Shown here piece after piece: positions 31,752 to 39,436 of a stretch of 54,179 nucleotides of DNA; position 1 is the stretch's first letter, and each line of letters opens with the position of its first letter. The DNA lies in the NCBI RefSeq assembly GCF_900205925.1, contig NZ_OAOD01000021.1, forward strand, positions 1-54,179, in the 5' to 3' direction. The notes beneath the pieces were generated by a model that was given only the letters and a program-made list of their open reading frames with translations, did not search any database and was not told the origin of the DNA. The translations under genes and the position numbers were made by a program. The DNA comes from Clostridium peptidivorans (GTDB lineage: Bacteria; Bacillota; Clostridia; Clostridiales; Clostridiaceae).

Positions 31752-33179
31752 ATGGGAAATAATTTATGCTCAAGATGTGGCAATTTATTAAAAAACCCAA
31801 GTTTTGAATCCGGCTTAGATGACTGGAACAGTAACAATGTAACAGTAGTAGGTAAAGAGGCCGGAGTATCTAGACCTTTTGAAGGAGTTTCAATGGCCAG
31901 TATGAATCGAGGAATCTCTAGCTTATCACAAGATGTTTTATTAGAAGCATGCTGCAATTCTCCTCTACTTGTAAGTTTTCAAATTTTCCGTGGAGCTCCT
32001 AATGGTCTTATTGGTGACCTTATAGTAGAAGTTCTTTGGTTAGATTCTACTGGAAATATCATATGTACTGGTCTTAGATCATTTATACCTTTTGAACGAA
32101 CTTCTAATCTGGACAACAGATTAACTTTTGTTGAAATAACTGATACACCACCTTATAATGCTGTATCAGCTAGATTACTGATTACAAAGGGGTCTTTAGC
32201 AGATGAAATAAATAATATAAATAATATATTAGATATAGATCAAATAATTCTTACCCCAATAAGCTCAATTAATTTGGTAACTAACTCAGGATTTGAACTA
32301 GGCAGCCAATTTTGGAGTAATATTAACGCCAATGAGTCCTTTTTTTCAAACTATGAGGGAACTGGTGATATACTACTCAGTGCCACTAATGGTACTTTGA
32401 TGCAAAATATACCAATTAATAGTTTTCCTCGTGGGTCATCTTTCTTATTAAGTTTTGCTGTTCTTAGCAACAATCCTGATTCTATACTCAAGGCTCAAGT
32501 AATATGGTTAGATAAAAATGGAAACTCCATTGGTACAGGTCTTGATTTATTAATAAATGGAGAAACTCTTGCTTTTGCCAATAATTATGTAACTTATATT
32601 GACGTAACTACACCTACTCCTAAAAATGCAGTTACAGCTCAAATTAAGTTTACAGCTACTGGCACATTGAATATATTCAGCATTGATAAAGTTATATTTG
32701 CAAGGGTTAATTCTATGAATCTTTTGGTAAATCCAAGCTTTGAAAATTCTAATTCCCCAAGTCCATGGATAGCCAGTGGTTTAACTACTGTAAATCAAGA
32801 TTCACAGGCTTATGAAGGAACTAGATCATCTAATCTACCTGAACTAGGAGGCTATATTTATCAAGATGTTTCTATTATTCCAGGACGATGCTATTTGCTT
32901 AACTTTGGATATAGAACCCCCTTTAGCACTACTGCTGGAAATTTGCTTGCAGAAGTTATATGGCTTGATAGAAATAGGCGTGAAATTGGACTAGGTCTCA
33001 ATATTATTATTGGTGAAGATACCGCTGTGGGTGCCCTTAAGTGGCTCACTTATTTAGGGATTACAGAACCAGCTCCAGAAAATGCAGCTATGGCAAGAGT
33101 TGAATTTTCTAAATCTTTATCTATTACACTTAGTGGAACTATTGAAATAGATAAAGTTGTATTAGCTAGCCTTGTATAG
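31752..33179 (+). CDS. three-repeat beta-sandwich protein (NPSFE-W modules)
   Basis: 475 residues from the ATG at 31752; AGGAG is 11 nt upstream. After an N-terminal CSRCGN, three modules of about 150 residues each begin LLKNPSFESGLDDW, LVTNSGFELGSQFW and LLVNPSFENSNSPSPW. Each has a central VEVLWLD / AQVIWLD / AEVIWLD strand and ends IDKVILAR-like. This is the jelly-roll layout of CBM4/9- or NTTRR-F1-like modules found in bacterial spore and surface proteins. No signal peptide. It has its own ribosome-binding site and strong terminators on both sides, so it is separately controlled from the propeller gene although the two probably belong to one surface layer (inference). Confidence 0.7.
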   Translation: MGNNLCSRCGNLLKNPSFESGLDDWNSNNVTVVGKEAGVSRPFEGVSMASMNRGISSLSQDVLLEACCNSPLLVSFQIFRGAPNGLIGDLIVEVLWLDSTGNIICTGLRSFIPFERTSNLDNRLTFVEITDTPPYNAVSARLLITKGSLADEINNINNILDIDQIILTPISSINLVTNSGFELGSQFWSNINANESFFSNYEGTGDILLSATNGTLMQNIPINSFPRGSSFLLSFAVLSNNPDSILKAQVIWLDKNGNSIGTGLDLLINGETLAFANNYVTYIDVTTPTPKNAVTAQIKFTATGTLNIFSIDKVIFARVNSMNLLVNPSFENSNSPSPWIASGLTTVNQDSQAYEGTRSSNLPELGGYIYQDVSIIPGRCYLLNFGYRTPFSTTAGNLLAEVIWLDRNRREIGLGLNIIIGEDTAVGALKWLTYLGITEPAPENAAMARVEFSKSLSITLSGTIEIDKVVLASLV

Positions 33180-33215
33180 GATTTAGCTAGTGATTAACTG
33201 TTAATATTTAACGAG

Positions 33216-33255
33216 AGAGAGGGAACTTGTATTTTACTGCGGTTCCCTCTCTTTT
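33216..33255 (+). terminator. intrinsic terminator of the three-repeat gene
   Basis: GAGAGAGGGAAC / GTTCCCTCTCT stem followed by TTTT; it lies before the converging flavin-type gene. Confidence 0.88.
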
Positions 33256-33279
33256 GCTTGATAATTGCTTGAAATATTA

Positions 33280-33747
33280 CTACCCTCTTCTTGCCTTACC
33301 TGTGATATTTTCAATAGATATTTTTATAACTTTTACTCTTTTATTTGCTTCTTTAATATGTTCTATTCCTGGCTCCATATACCCTTTTGAGTATTTATCT
33401 AAAATTCCTACAAGTGCATTATACTTTTCCTCATCATACACTTCTTCAGCCTTTCCAAAAACTATTGCACTTTCATAATTAGTTGTAAACTTTTCAGCTA
33501 TAGGCTGAGTTTTTCCTACAACACAAAAGGATATCTTATTATTATTTTTAATGTTATCGAGTTTATGCCCTGTTACTGCACAGTGAAAATAAATTGCATC
33601 ATTCATATAAACATAGCTTAGGGGCACACCATAGGCATATCCCTCTTCATTTACTGTGGATAAAATTCCATACTCACCTTTTTTTAATATTTGGGTAGCA
33701 TCTTTAGTGTCTACACCTCTGTCTTTTCTTCTGATTTCTCTAAACAT
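33280..33747 (-). CDS. pyridoxamine 5'-phosphate oxidase-like (NimA-type) flavin-binding protein
   Basis: 155 residues, typical length. Split-barrel motifs in order: ATQILKKGEYGILSTVNEEG, YGVPLSYVYMNDAIYFHCA, GHKLDNIKNNNKISFCVVG and the C-terminal VIKISIENITGK. The group includes 5-nitroimidazole reductases; most members are uncharacterised FMN or heme proteins of anaerobes. It has a GGAGA site upstream and no operon partner apart from the membrane protein gene 18 bases upstream, which reads in the same direction. Confidence 0.88.
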   Translation of the reverse strand: MFREIRRKDRGVDTKDATQILKKGEYGILSTVNEEGYAYGVPLSYVYMNDAIYFHCAVTGHKLDNIKNNNKISFCVVGKTQPIAEKFTTNYESAIVFGKAEEVYDEEKYNALVGILDKYSKGYMEPGIEHIKEANKRVKVIKISIENITGKARRG

Positions 33748-33765
33748 TTTATCCTCTCCTCTATA

Positions 33766-34755
33766 CTACTCTTTTTTATCTTCCAAGCATTTTTCTGGAT
33801 TGAGTCTTATAAACTCCCATTTTCCATCCTTAGTCTTTCTATATTGTGCTATTTCCACATCTGTATCGTTAGTTAGTTGTATGAACTCAATTAAATAATC
33901 ATGTCCATCTGTACCTTCAAAATATATCTTTTTTACATATCCATCTTGCTTGGTAGGTTGAAGTTTTTTTACAAGTGAACACCAATTTCCATACCTAATA
34001 AGTACAGATGCCTCTGCATTATGCGCCCATCCATGATAAGCTGCACATAAAAAATCTTCTTTATAAAACTCTATATTCTCTATTTTATATCCATTTCCTT
34101 CTTGAGAAAGATATATATATCCATAATAATAAGAAAAGTCTGTGCCCTCTTTTTCTGACCCTCCTATAGTTTCAATCTCTATAAAATATCTTAAGCTTGT
34201 AGGATAACTCAAATCAAAAGGTACTCTCTTTAATTTAATCAAATTTATATGAGCTATATCTTTAAAAGATTTAAGATACTTTTCATAACTTAATTTACCC
34301 TTATAATTTGATGACAAAAATGCATAAGCTGCAGGATATGGATATTTAGCATAACCTATTGTTCCGCATCCTCCCATCTTATTTTCATCTAAGTTTTCTG
34401 CTTCTCTTAAAATACTAAAGTAATTTATTATAGTATCCTCTGGAGTCTTTAGGAGGTATTCAGGAAGTGTATTTTTTGAAGAGTCTTTTTCTGAAAACAA
34501 ATCAAAGAATTTAGAATCAAAATTCTTATCATTTAAAATATTAAGTTTAGATGGACGAAAGTATTTTTCAGCATCTGTCTTTGGAGTAGTTATATTATAT
34601 TGTTTTTTTTCACCTGGCTGCTTTTGAAATTGTCCCCCCATAACCATGGTTGCTTTATCTTTGGGGCCATAAAAATTTAAATATAAAAGTCCTCCTAATA
34701 AAATTATTAAAACTGAGCTGATTACTGTAAAGATTCTTCCTTTAGCTTTTGTCAT
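33766..34755 (-). CDS. membrane-anchored protein of unknown function
   Basis: 329 residues. N-terminal signal anchor (about 7-28), then an extracytoplasmic domain. The part at about 105-320 has a conserved-looking SYYYGYIYLSQEGNGYKIENIEFYKEDFLCAAYHGW block with tryptophans and two cysteines, and the C-terminal strand EIAQYRKTKDGKWEFIRL. No family recognised; NTF2-like (DUF4829-type) folds have a similar outline. Its gene shares the strand and an 18-base spacing with the NimA-like gene, so the two are probably one transcript. Confidence 0.7.
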   Translation of the reverse strand: MTKAKGRIFTVISSVLIILLGGLLYLNFYGPKDKATMVMGGQFQKQPGEKKQYNITTPKTDAEKYFRPSKLNILNDKNFDSKFFDLFSEKDSSKNTLPEYLLKTPEDTIINYFSILREAENLDENKMGGCGTIGYAKYPYPAAYAFLSSNYKGKLSYEKYLKSFKDIAHINLIKLKRVPFDLSYPTSLRYFIEIETIGGSEKEGTDFSYYYGYIYLSQEGNGYKIENIEFYKEDFLCAAYHGWAHNAEASVLIRYGNWCSLVKKLQPTKQDGYVKKIYFEGTDGHDYLIEFIQLTNDTDVEIAQYRKTKDGKWEFIRLNPEKCLEDKKE

Positions 34756-34833
34756 ATTTCCTCCAATTAAATAAATATACTTATCTTAAAGTATATTTAT
34801 TTAATTATGGAAATATCACTTTTAAAAGAAGCA

Positions 34834-35067
34834 CGACATTTTTAATGTTGAGCTGGTCGCATAGAATTTTCATCTAGGAAGGCGTTCATTTCGCTAAAAA
34901 CGGCTAATATTTATAAATTTAAAATACCTAAGCCTCCTAAACTCGCTGTCGCTCAGACAGTAGGAGGCTCTATACGGTATTTTAAATTTATAAATAAAGC
35001 CGTTTTAAAGCTCATTCAATGCCTTCTACAATGAAAATTTTATGCTTCTCTCAACATTAAAAATATC
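34834..35067 (+). repeat. family 1 repeat, left member of pair 3
   Basis: 234 bp, ends CGACATTTTTAATGTTGA and TCAACATTAAAAATATC; core ACTCGCTGTCGCTCAGACAGT with arms TATTTATAAATTTAAAATA / TATTTTAAATTTATAAATA. Confidence 0.88.
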
Positions 35068-35329
35068 TTCATTTTAACAATTGATACATAAAAATCTTTT
35101 AGGCCGACAGCCTGAGAGGTTACAAGAACTTATAAGAAATAAATGAAATCAATAAAAAAATTTATAAATTAAGAATCAGGTACTATGACGAAAAGCTCTT
35201 AATAAAAAATTCGCTGAATAATATTCTCCGACCTATCGGTCTGCGGGCTTACCATCCCTCGAATAAGCATCAGTTTAAAAGGAACTTTCGCCAAAGCGAA
35301 ATTCCTTCCTTCAGTCAGTGAACTTGAAT
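35068..35329 (+). repeat. middle segment of composite repeat, pair 3
   Basis: 262 bp. Contains the hairpin GGCCGACAGCC, the block TACAAGAACTTATAAGAAAT, CGACCTATCGGTCTGCGGGC, and the terminal block CGCCAAAGCGAAATTCCTTC ending CCTTCAGTCAGTGAAC. It runs in the opposite direction to the middle segments at 18680 and 53712. Confidence 0.75.
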
Positions 35330-35568
35330 GATATTTTAAATGTTGAACATATAGTATGAGATTTCCATTGTAGAAAGCATTGAACAAGCATTAGAAGCTC
35401 TTTATTTGTAATTTTAAAACGCCGTTAAGAACTTTCTACTGTCTGAGCAATAGCGAGTTTAGAAAGTTTAGGCGTTTTAAAATTACAAATATTAGAGCTT
35501 CTTTTGCGCAGTGAACGGCTTTCCTAAATGCAAATCTCATACGGTAGGTTCAACATTTAAAATGCCGC
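35330..35568 (-). repeat. family 1 repeat, right member of pair 3 (overlaps ogt)
   Basis: Reverse copy. Its ends (TATTTTAAATGTTGAAC and GTTCAACATTTAAAATG) again depart together from the consensus. Its right end is coding: it supplies the last nine residues or so and the stop of ogt. Confidence 0.85.
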
Positions 35569-36028
35569 AATTTTTTTCATGTTGAAGGAGCCACTCTTTT
35601 CTCCAAATACCTCCTGCATAGCCTGTAAGTTTTCCATTTGTTCCAACTACCCTATGGCAAGGTATTATTATTCCTAAAAAATTGTTATGATTAGCATTTC
35701 CAACTGCTCTAACAGCCTTAGGATTATTAATGGCTTCTGCAATGTATTTATAACTCACTGTATCCCCAAAGGGTATCCTTGTAAGCTCATTCCAAACCTT
35801 TTTTTGAAATTCTGTTCCTTGAGTTTCTAGTTTCACAGTGAAATTTTTACGCTGTCCTTTAAAGTATTCATCAAGTTCCTTTATACACTGTACTAGCACC
35901 TCTGGATGTTTTTCTGATGCATCCTCTTCTTTTTCAACAAAATCTACAGATAAAATTGCATTATCACTTGATGTCACTTCTACTAATCCAATTGGTGAAT
36001 TGTAATAGGCCTTATGTGTATTTTTCAA
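35537..36028 (-). CDS. ogt: methylated-DNA--protein-cysteine S-methyltransferase
   Basis: 163 residues. The complete MGMT domain has FQKKVWNELTRIPFGDTVSY, NPKAVRAVGNANHNN, the active-site IIPCHRVVGTNGKLTGYAGG, and WRKEWLLQHE. The protein takes alkyl groups from O6-alkylguanine onto its own Cys. The C-terminal tail GILNVEPTV is not family sequence: it is translated from the end of a family 1 repeat, which also provides the TGA stop. It follows the CLC gene in the same direction with a 13-base gap, but the two functions are unrelated. Confidence 0.94.
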   Translation of the reverse strand: MKNTHKAYYNSPIGLVEVTSSDNAILSVDFVEKEEDASEKHPEVLVQCIKELDEYFKGQRKNFTVKLETQGTEFQKKVWNELTRIPFGDTVSYKYIAEAINNPKAVRAVGNANHNNFLGIIIPCHRVVGTNGKLTGYAGGIWRKEWLLQHEKNCGILNVEPTV

Positions 36029-36041
36029 AATGCATTCCTCC

Positions 36042-37343
36042 TTATTTTTTACTCTTAATGCTTCCCACCGTAGTTCCTTTAGGTATTTGAAGTATTTTGC
36101 TTTTAGTTACTCCAATTAATTGAGATGTATATATTCCATAATGTCCTGAAAAAAGATAACTTATTACACATGTCATAAATATATAAATCATTCCCTGTCC
36201 TCCAAAGAGTTCTAATCCAAGTACAAAGGATGAAATAGGGGCATTAGTGGCTCCACAAAATACCGCAATAAGTCCAAGCCCTGCTAAAAATGAAGGTGAT
36301 AAATTTATTATCGAAGATATAGAATTACCAAAGGTTGATCCTATAAAAAACAAAGGTGTAACCTCTCCTCCTTGAAATCCTGCACCTAAAGTTATGGCTG
36401 TAAAAATAAGCTTCCACAAAAATGCAAAGGGGGATACTACAGTTTTAAAAGACTCCATTATCATTGGAGTTCCTAGCCCCAAATAATCACGAGTTCCTGC
36501 TATATATGTAAGAATAATTATTATAACTCCTCCTACAAAACTTTTAACCATTCCACTTTTAAAGTATTTAGAAAATATTCTCTTTAAACTATGTACCATT
36601 TCACTAAAAACTATGCTTATAATTCCAAATAGTATAGATGAAATAACTACCTTTACTGTAACAAGTAGAGTCATATCTGGTACTCCATTAAAAGCATAAT
36701 GACTATGCTTAGCACCCAAATAAGTTGCCACCAAATTCCCTACAAAACTTGCTGTAAAGCAAGGAATTAATGCTTCATAATGCATATGACCTATTGCCAC
36801 AACCTCCATCCCAAAAATTGTACCAGCAAGTGGAGTTCCAAATACAGAACTAAACCCACTACTTATTCCACACATTAGAAGAAGTCTTCTATCCGCTTTA
36901 TCAACTTTAAATATTTTTCCTATAAATTCCGCTATACTCCCTCCCATTTGAACAGCTGTTCCTTCTCTTCCCGCAGAACCACCAAATAAATGAGTTATAA
37001 CCGTACCTAGAAAAACTAAAGGTGCCATTCTTAAAGGTACTTCTCCATCTCCCTTATAAATCTGCTCAAGTATTAAATTGTTTCCTTGTGAAGATGTCTT
37101 TCCAAACTTTATATATAAAAAGCTTACCAGTGCCCCTCCAATAGGTAAAAGATATAAAAGCCATGGATACTGAGCTCTTTTATCCGTCACAAATTGCAAG
37201 CTCCATAAAAATAATCCAGACAAAGGTCCCACAACAAGACCTACTAAACTTCCCAGCATTATCCACTTTATAAAATTTAACGTAAGAGCTGTATGCTCTC
37301 TCCCATGTGCTAAGTTTAAAACCTTATTTTTGAACTCATTCAA
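36042..37343 (-). CDS. CLC-family anion transporter, fluoride-type features
   Basis: 433 residues with the usual CLC repeat of helices. The gating Glu lies in GGSAGREGTAVQMGGSIAE, and GAGFQGGEVTPLFFIG is present. Where chloride CLCs have the selectivity motif GSGIP, this protein reads GNNLILEQI, as in the CLC-F fluoride/proton antiporter group. A fluoride-exporting role is therefore plausible, but no fluoride riboswitch is visible upstream, and a general chloride or acid-resistance role remains possible. First gene of a likely two-gene transcript with ogt. A decayed repeat end sits in its leader. Confidence 0.85.
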   Translation of the reverse strand: MNEFKNKVLNLAHGREHTALTLNFIKWIMLGSLVGLVVGPLSGLFLWSLQFVTDKRAQYPWLLYLLPIGGALVSFLYIKFGKTSSQGNNLILEQIYKGDGEVPLRMAPLVFLGTVITHLFGGSAGREGTAVQMGGSIAEFIGKIFKVDKADRRLLLMCGISSGFSSVFGTPLAGTIFGMEVVAIGHMHYEALIPCFTASFVGNLVATYLGAKHSHYAFNGVPDMTLLVTVKVVISSILFGIISIVFSEMVHSLKRIFSKYFKSGMVKSFVGGVIIIILTYIAGTRDYLGLGTPMIMESFKTVVSPFAFLWKLIFTAITLGAGFQGGEVTPLFFIGSTFGNSISSIINLSPSFLAGLGLIAVFCGATNAPISSFVLGLELFGGQGMIYIFMTCVISYLFSGHYGIYTSQLIGVTKSKILQIPKGTTVGSIKSKK

Positions 37344-37347
37344 AACT

Positions 37348-37403
37348 TTCTTCCTTCCTCAGTTGATTAAAATTCCAGGTTCAACATTATCTTAAAATGC
37401 CAC
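37348..37403. repeat. decayed fragment of the composite repeat
   Basis: CTTCCTTCCTCAG followed by GGTTCAACATTATCTTAAAATGCC matches a middle-segment edge joined to a family 1 end, without the rest of either element. Lies in the leader of the CLC gene. Confidence 0.45.
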
Positions 37404-37529
37404 AATTTTATTATACTATTTTATTTTAAACAACTTAATAAATTATACAAAGAAATTTTTTTATTAGTGATATTACATATAGGTCAATTAGTATATATAG
37501 AAAGAGGATAAAATTAAGGGGGAAATTTT

Positions 37530-37715
37530 ATGTTTAATAAAGGTGAAGATAGGTTTCAGATAGCTTACAAACAGGGAAAGCTTTCAGGATATAAGGTAAT
37601 AGTTGATAAGAAAACAGGAGTAAATTATTTGTTTACCTACGATGGATATGCTGGTGGACTTACTGTCCTTTTAGATAGAGAAGGAAACCCTGTAATTTCT
37701 CCTTCAGAAAAATAA
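37530..37715 (+). CDS. DUF6440-type small protein
   Basis: 61 residues with a GGGGG ribosome-binding site. The sequence RFQIAYKQGKLSGYKVIVDKKTGVNYLFTYDGYAGGLTVLLDREGNP is a compact, beta-rich, probably cytosolic domain that matches the DUF6440 outline (GVxYLF..G...G.T.LLD..G.P). The function is unknown. It precedes the CPBP protease gene by 33 bases in the same direction and may be co-transcribed with it. Confidence 0.75.
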   Translation: MFNKGEDRFQIAYKQGKLSGYKVIVDKKTGVNYLFTYDGYAGGLTVLLDREGNPVISPSEK

Positions 37716-37748
37716 TAAGTATTTCTTCAATGTTTAAGGAGGGATTTT

Positions 37749-38510
37749 ATGTCTCAAGAAACTTCAAATAGTAAAACTGTAGAACAACATTCTATTTTAA
37801 AATCAATATTTTTGCACTTATTCCCAGGATTACTTGCACTTACTTTTTACTGTCTTACTGCTCCTATTGCAGTAGCCTATGGCTTTCCATCCATGTTTGC
37901 TTTTATACTTGCTATGATTTGTACATCCCTTCCCTTTGAACTTGGATATTTACTTTATCAAAGTGAACAAATTAATGGTGAAATGTCCTTAAAAGGATTA
38001 TTCGATTTTAAAAGCAATTTATGCTTGGATGAATATCTTTTATTAGTACCTGCTTTAGTAATCTGGGGAGCTGTATGCCTTGGCTTTATAGGACTTGTAA
38101 TAGATCCAATAATCATAAATAAACTTTTTTCTTTTTTACCTGAATGGTTTAATGTAAATGACATTATATATAATGCTCCAAAATATCCTAGCAATGCTTT
38201 AATAGTTACATTAGTGCTTTCCTTTATCGTACTAGGGATTATTGCACCTTTGATAGAAGAATTATATTTTAGGGGATACCTACTCCCTAGGATTTCTGAA
38301 TATGAATCTACTTCCCCTTTTATAAGCGCTATATTATCTTGTATGTACCATTTTCATACTCCATGGCAACTTTTTAGTAATTTACTTTTTTACTGGCCAT
38401 TCGCACACTTAGTTTGGAAAAGAAATGACTTAAAACTTGCCCTTTATATACGTGTAATACTTGGAATTGGCTTATCGCTTAGCTTGATTCCACTTATTTG
38501 GGTTGAATAG
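37749..38510 (+). CDS. CPBP-family intramembrane glutamic protease
   Basis: 253 residues with seven or so membrane spans. The Abi/CPBP motifs are present: the paired glutamates and Arg in LIEELYFRGYLLPRI and the His in CMYHFHTPWQL, followed by a final polar-flanked span. Members include CAAX prenyl proteases and bacteriocin self-immunity proteins. Substrate unknown. GGAGGG site upstream; a family 1 repeat begins 3 bases past the stop. Confidence 0.88.
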   Translation: MSQETSNSKTVEQHSILKSIFLHLFPGLLALTFYCLTAPIAVAYGFPSMFAFILAMICTSLPFELGYLLYQSEQINGEMSLKGLFDFKSNLCLDEYLLLVPALVIWGAVCLGFIGLVIDPIIINKLFSFLPEWFNVNDIIYNAPKYPSNALIVTLVLSFIVLGIIAPLIEELYFRGYLLPRISEYESTSPFISAILSCMYHFHTPWQLFSNLLFYWPFAHLVWKRNDLKLALYIRVILGIGLSLSLIPLIWVE

Positions 38511-38513
38511 CAC

Positions 38514-38815
38514 GACATTTTTAATGTTGAACGGTTAGCATGGCATTTGCATTTAGGAAAGCGGTTCACTGCGCAAAGAAGCTCTAATATTTCTGACTTT
38601 AAACCACCTAAATTTTCTAAACTCGCTGTCGCTCAGACAGTAGAAAATTCTTAACGGTGTTTTAGATTCAGAAATAAAGAGCTGCATGATTTATAGAAAT
38701 TCTTTGATTTCGTTATAAATCAGTACATCTCAGATAATGAGATGTTTCTACTATCTGCTTGTTCAATGCTTTCTACAATGCAAATGCCATACTTATGTTC
38801 AACATTAAAAATATC
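38514..38815 (+). repeat. family 1 repeat interrupted by a family 2 repeat
   Basis: Ends CGACATTTTTAATGTTGAAC and GTTCAACATTAAAAATATC. It is about 65 bp longer than other copies because a family 2 element lies between its AAAGAGCT and TGCTTGTTC blocks. Confidence 0.88.
38684..38748 (-). repeat. family 2 double-hairpin repeat inserted in a family 1 copy
   Basis: Reverse copy from GCATGATTTATAGAAATTC to CATCTCAGATAATGAGATG. Both flanks continue as family 1 sequence, so the family 2 element arrived later. Confidence 0.85.
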
Positions 38816-38930
38816 ATTTAAACTTACCGACTTAAGGAAAGAATTTCGCTTTAGCGAAAATTTTATGCTTTTCTCAACATTAAAAATATCACTCAGACTT
38901 ACTGACTGAAGGAAGAAATTTTAGCTTTTT
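38816..38930. repeat. rearranged composite-repeat fragments
   Basis: In order: a middle-segment edge (CTTACCGACTTAAGGAAAG and TTCGCTTTAGCGAAA), an isolated family 1 right end (TTCTCAACATTAAAAATATC at about 38873-38892), then another middle-segment edge (CTTACTGACTGAAGGAAG). The last part is coding for the end of the minus-strand gene at 38889. A loss of material between duplicated units would explain it. Confidence 0.65.
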
Positions 38931-39335
38931 CAGCAGCATTTCCACATCTCCCTTGAAAGTAAAACACATTAATTTATCTTCTTCTTCAAATATAATAAAA
39001 AATGCCTTAGGTTCTTCCTCCTTTGGAAGTACTATAATTGCTTCATCAACTATTCTATTTATCCATTCATTTTGTAGTATTAATGGAGAATCTAACGAGA
39101 TTTTAATTGCATATCCTTCCTTTGGTATGGGATTTAGTTTTGCATATATTCCATCTATTCCTTGAAGGTAATTTATGACTAGATTTTGAATTTCACTACT
39201 GGAATGGACTGTTTTTATTAATTTATCTTTTTTTATATCATAAATCTCTATATCATTATAATCCTTAGCAAAAGCATTTACTGGAAATATTAATAAAATA
39301 GCTAAAATTGCTATAATCTTTTTAATCAATTTCAT
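38889..39335 (-). CDS. small secreted protein of unknown function
   Basis: 148 residues from the ATG at 39335, after GAGGTGG; the ATG or GTG further upstream lacks a ribosome-binding site. A clear signal peptide (MKLIKKIIAILAILLIFPVNAFAK) is followed by a mixed alpha/beta domain with EEEPKAFFIIFEEEDKLMCFTF. No family recognised. The last residues FLPSVSKSE and the stop are translated from a copy of the middle-segment edge of the composite repeat, so the original C-terminus has been replaced or extended. Confidence 0.75.
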   Translation of the reverse strand: MKLIKKIIAILAILLIFPVNAFAKDYNDIEIYDIKKDKLIKTVHSSSEIQNLVINYLQGIDGIYAKLNPIPKEGYAIKISLDSPLILQNEWINRIVDEAIIVLPKEEEPKAFFIIFEEEDKLMCFTFKGDVEMLLKKLKFLPSVSKSE

Positions 39336-39393
39336 CAGGCACCACCTCAATATTAGTGTACCCTAAAATTATAGAAAAAACGTTTTTAAAGTA

Positions 39394-39423
39394 AAAAAGG
39401 AATCCAAATTTGAATTCCTTTCT
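39394..39423 (-). terminator. intrinsic terminator of the asr operon
   Basis: GAAAGGAATTC-aaatt-TGGATTCCTTT on the minus strand, followed by T5ACTTT, 14 bases past the asrC stop. Confidence 0.82.
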
Positions 39424-39436
39424 GAAATTATATCTA

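Noticed and set aside
35199..35387. 62-codon minus-strand ORF
   Set aside because: Lies across the middle segment and the start of a family 1 copy; no ribosome-binding site or recognisable protein.
36042..37529. Fluoride riboswitch upstream of the CLC gene
   Set aside because: No GGCGATGG-type aptamer in the leader; only a fragment of the composite repeat.
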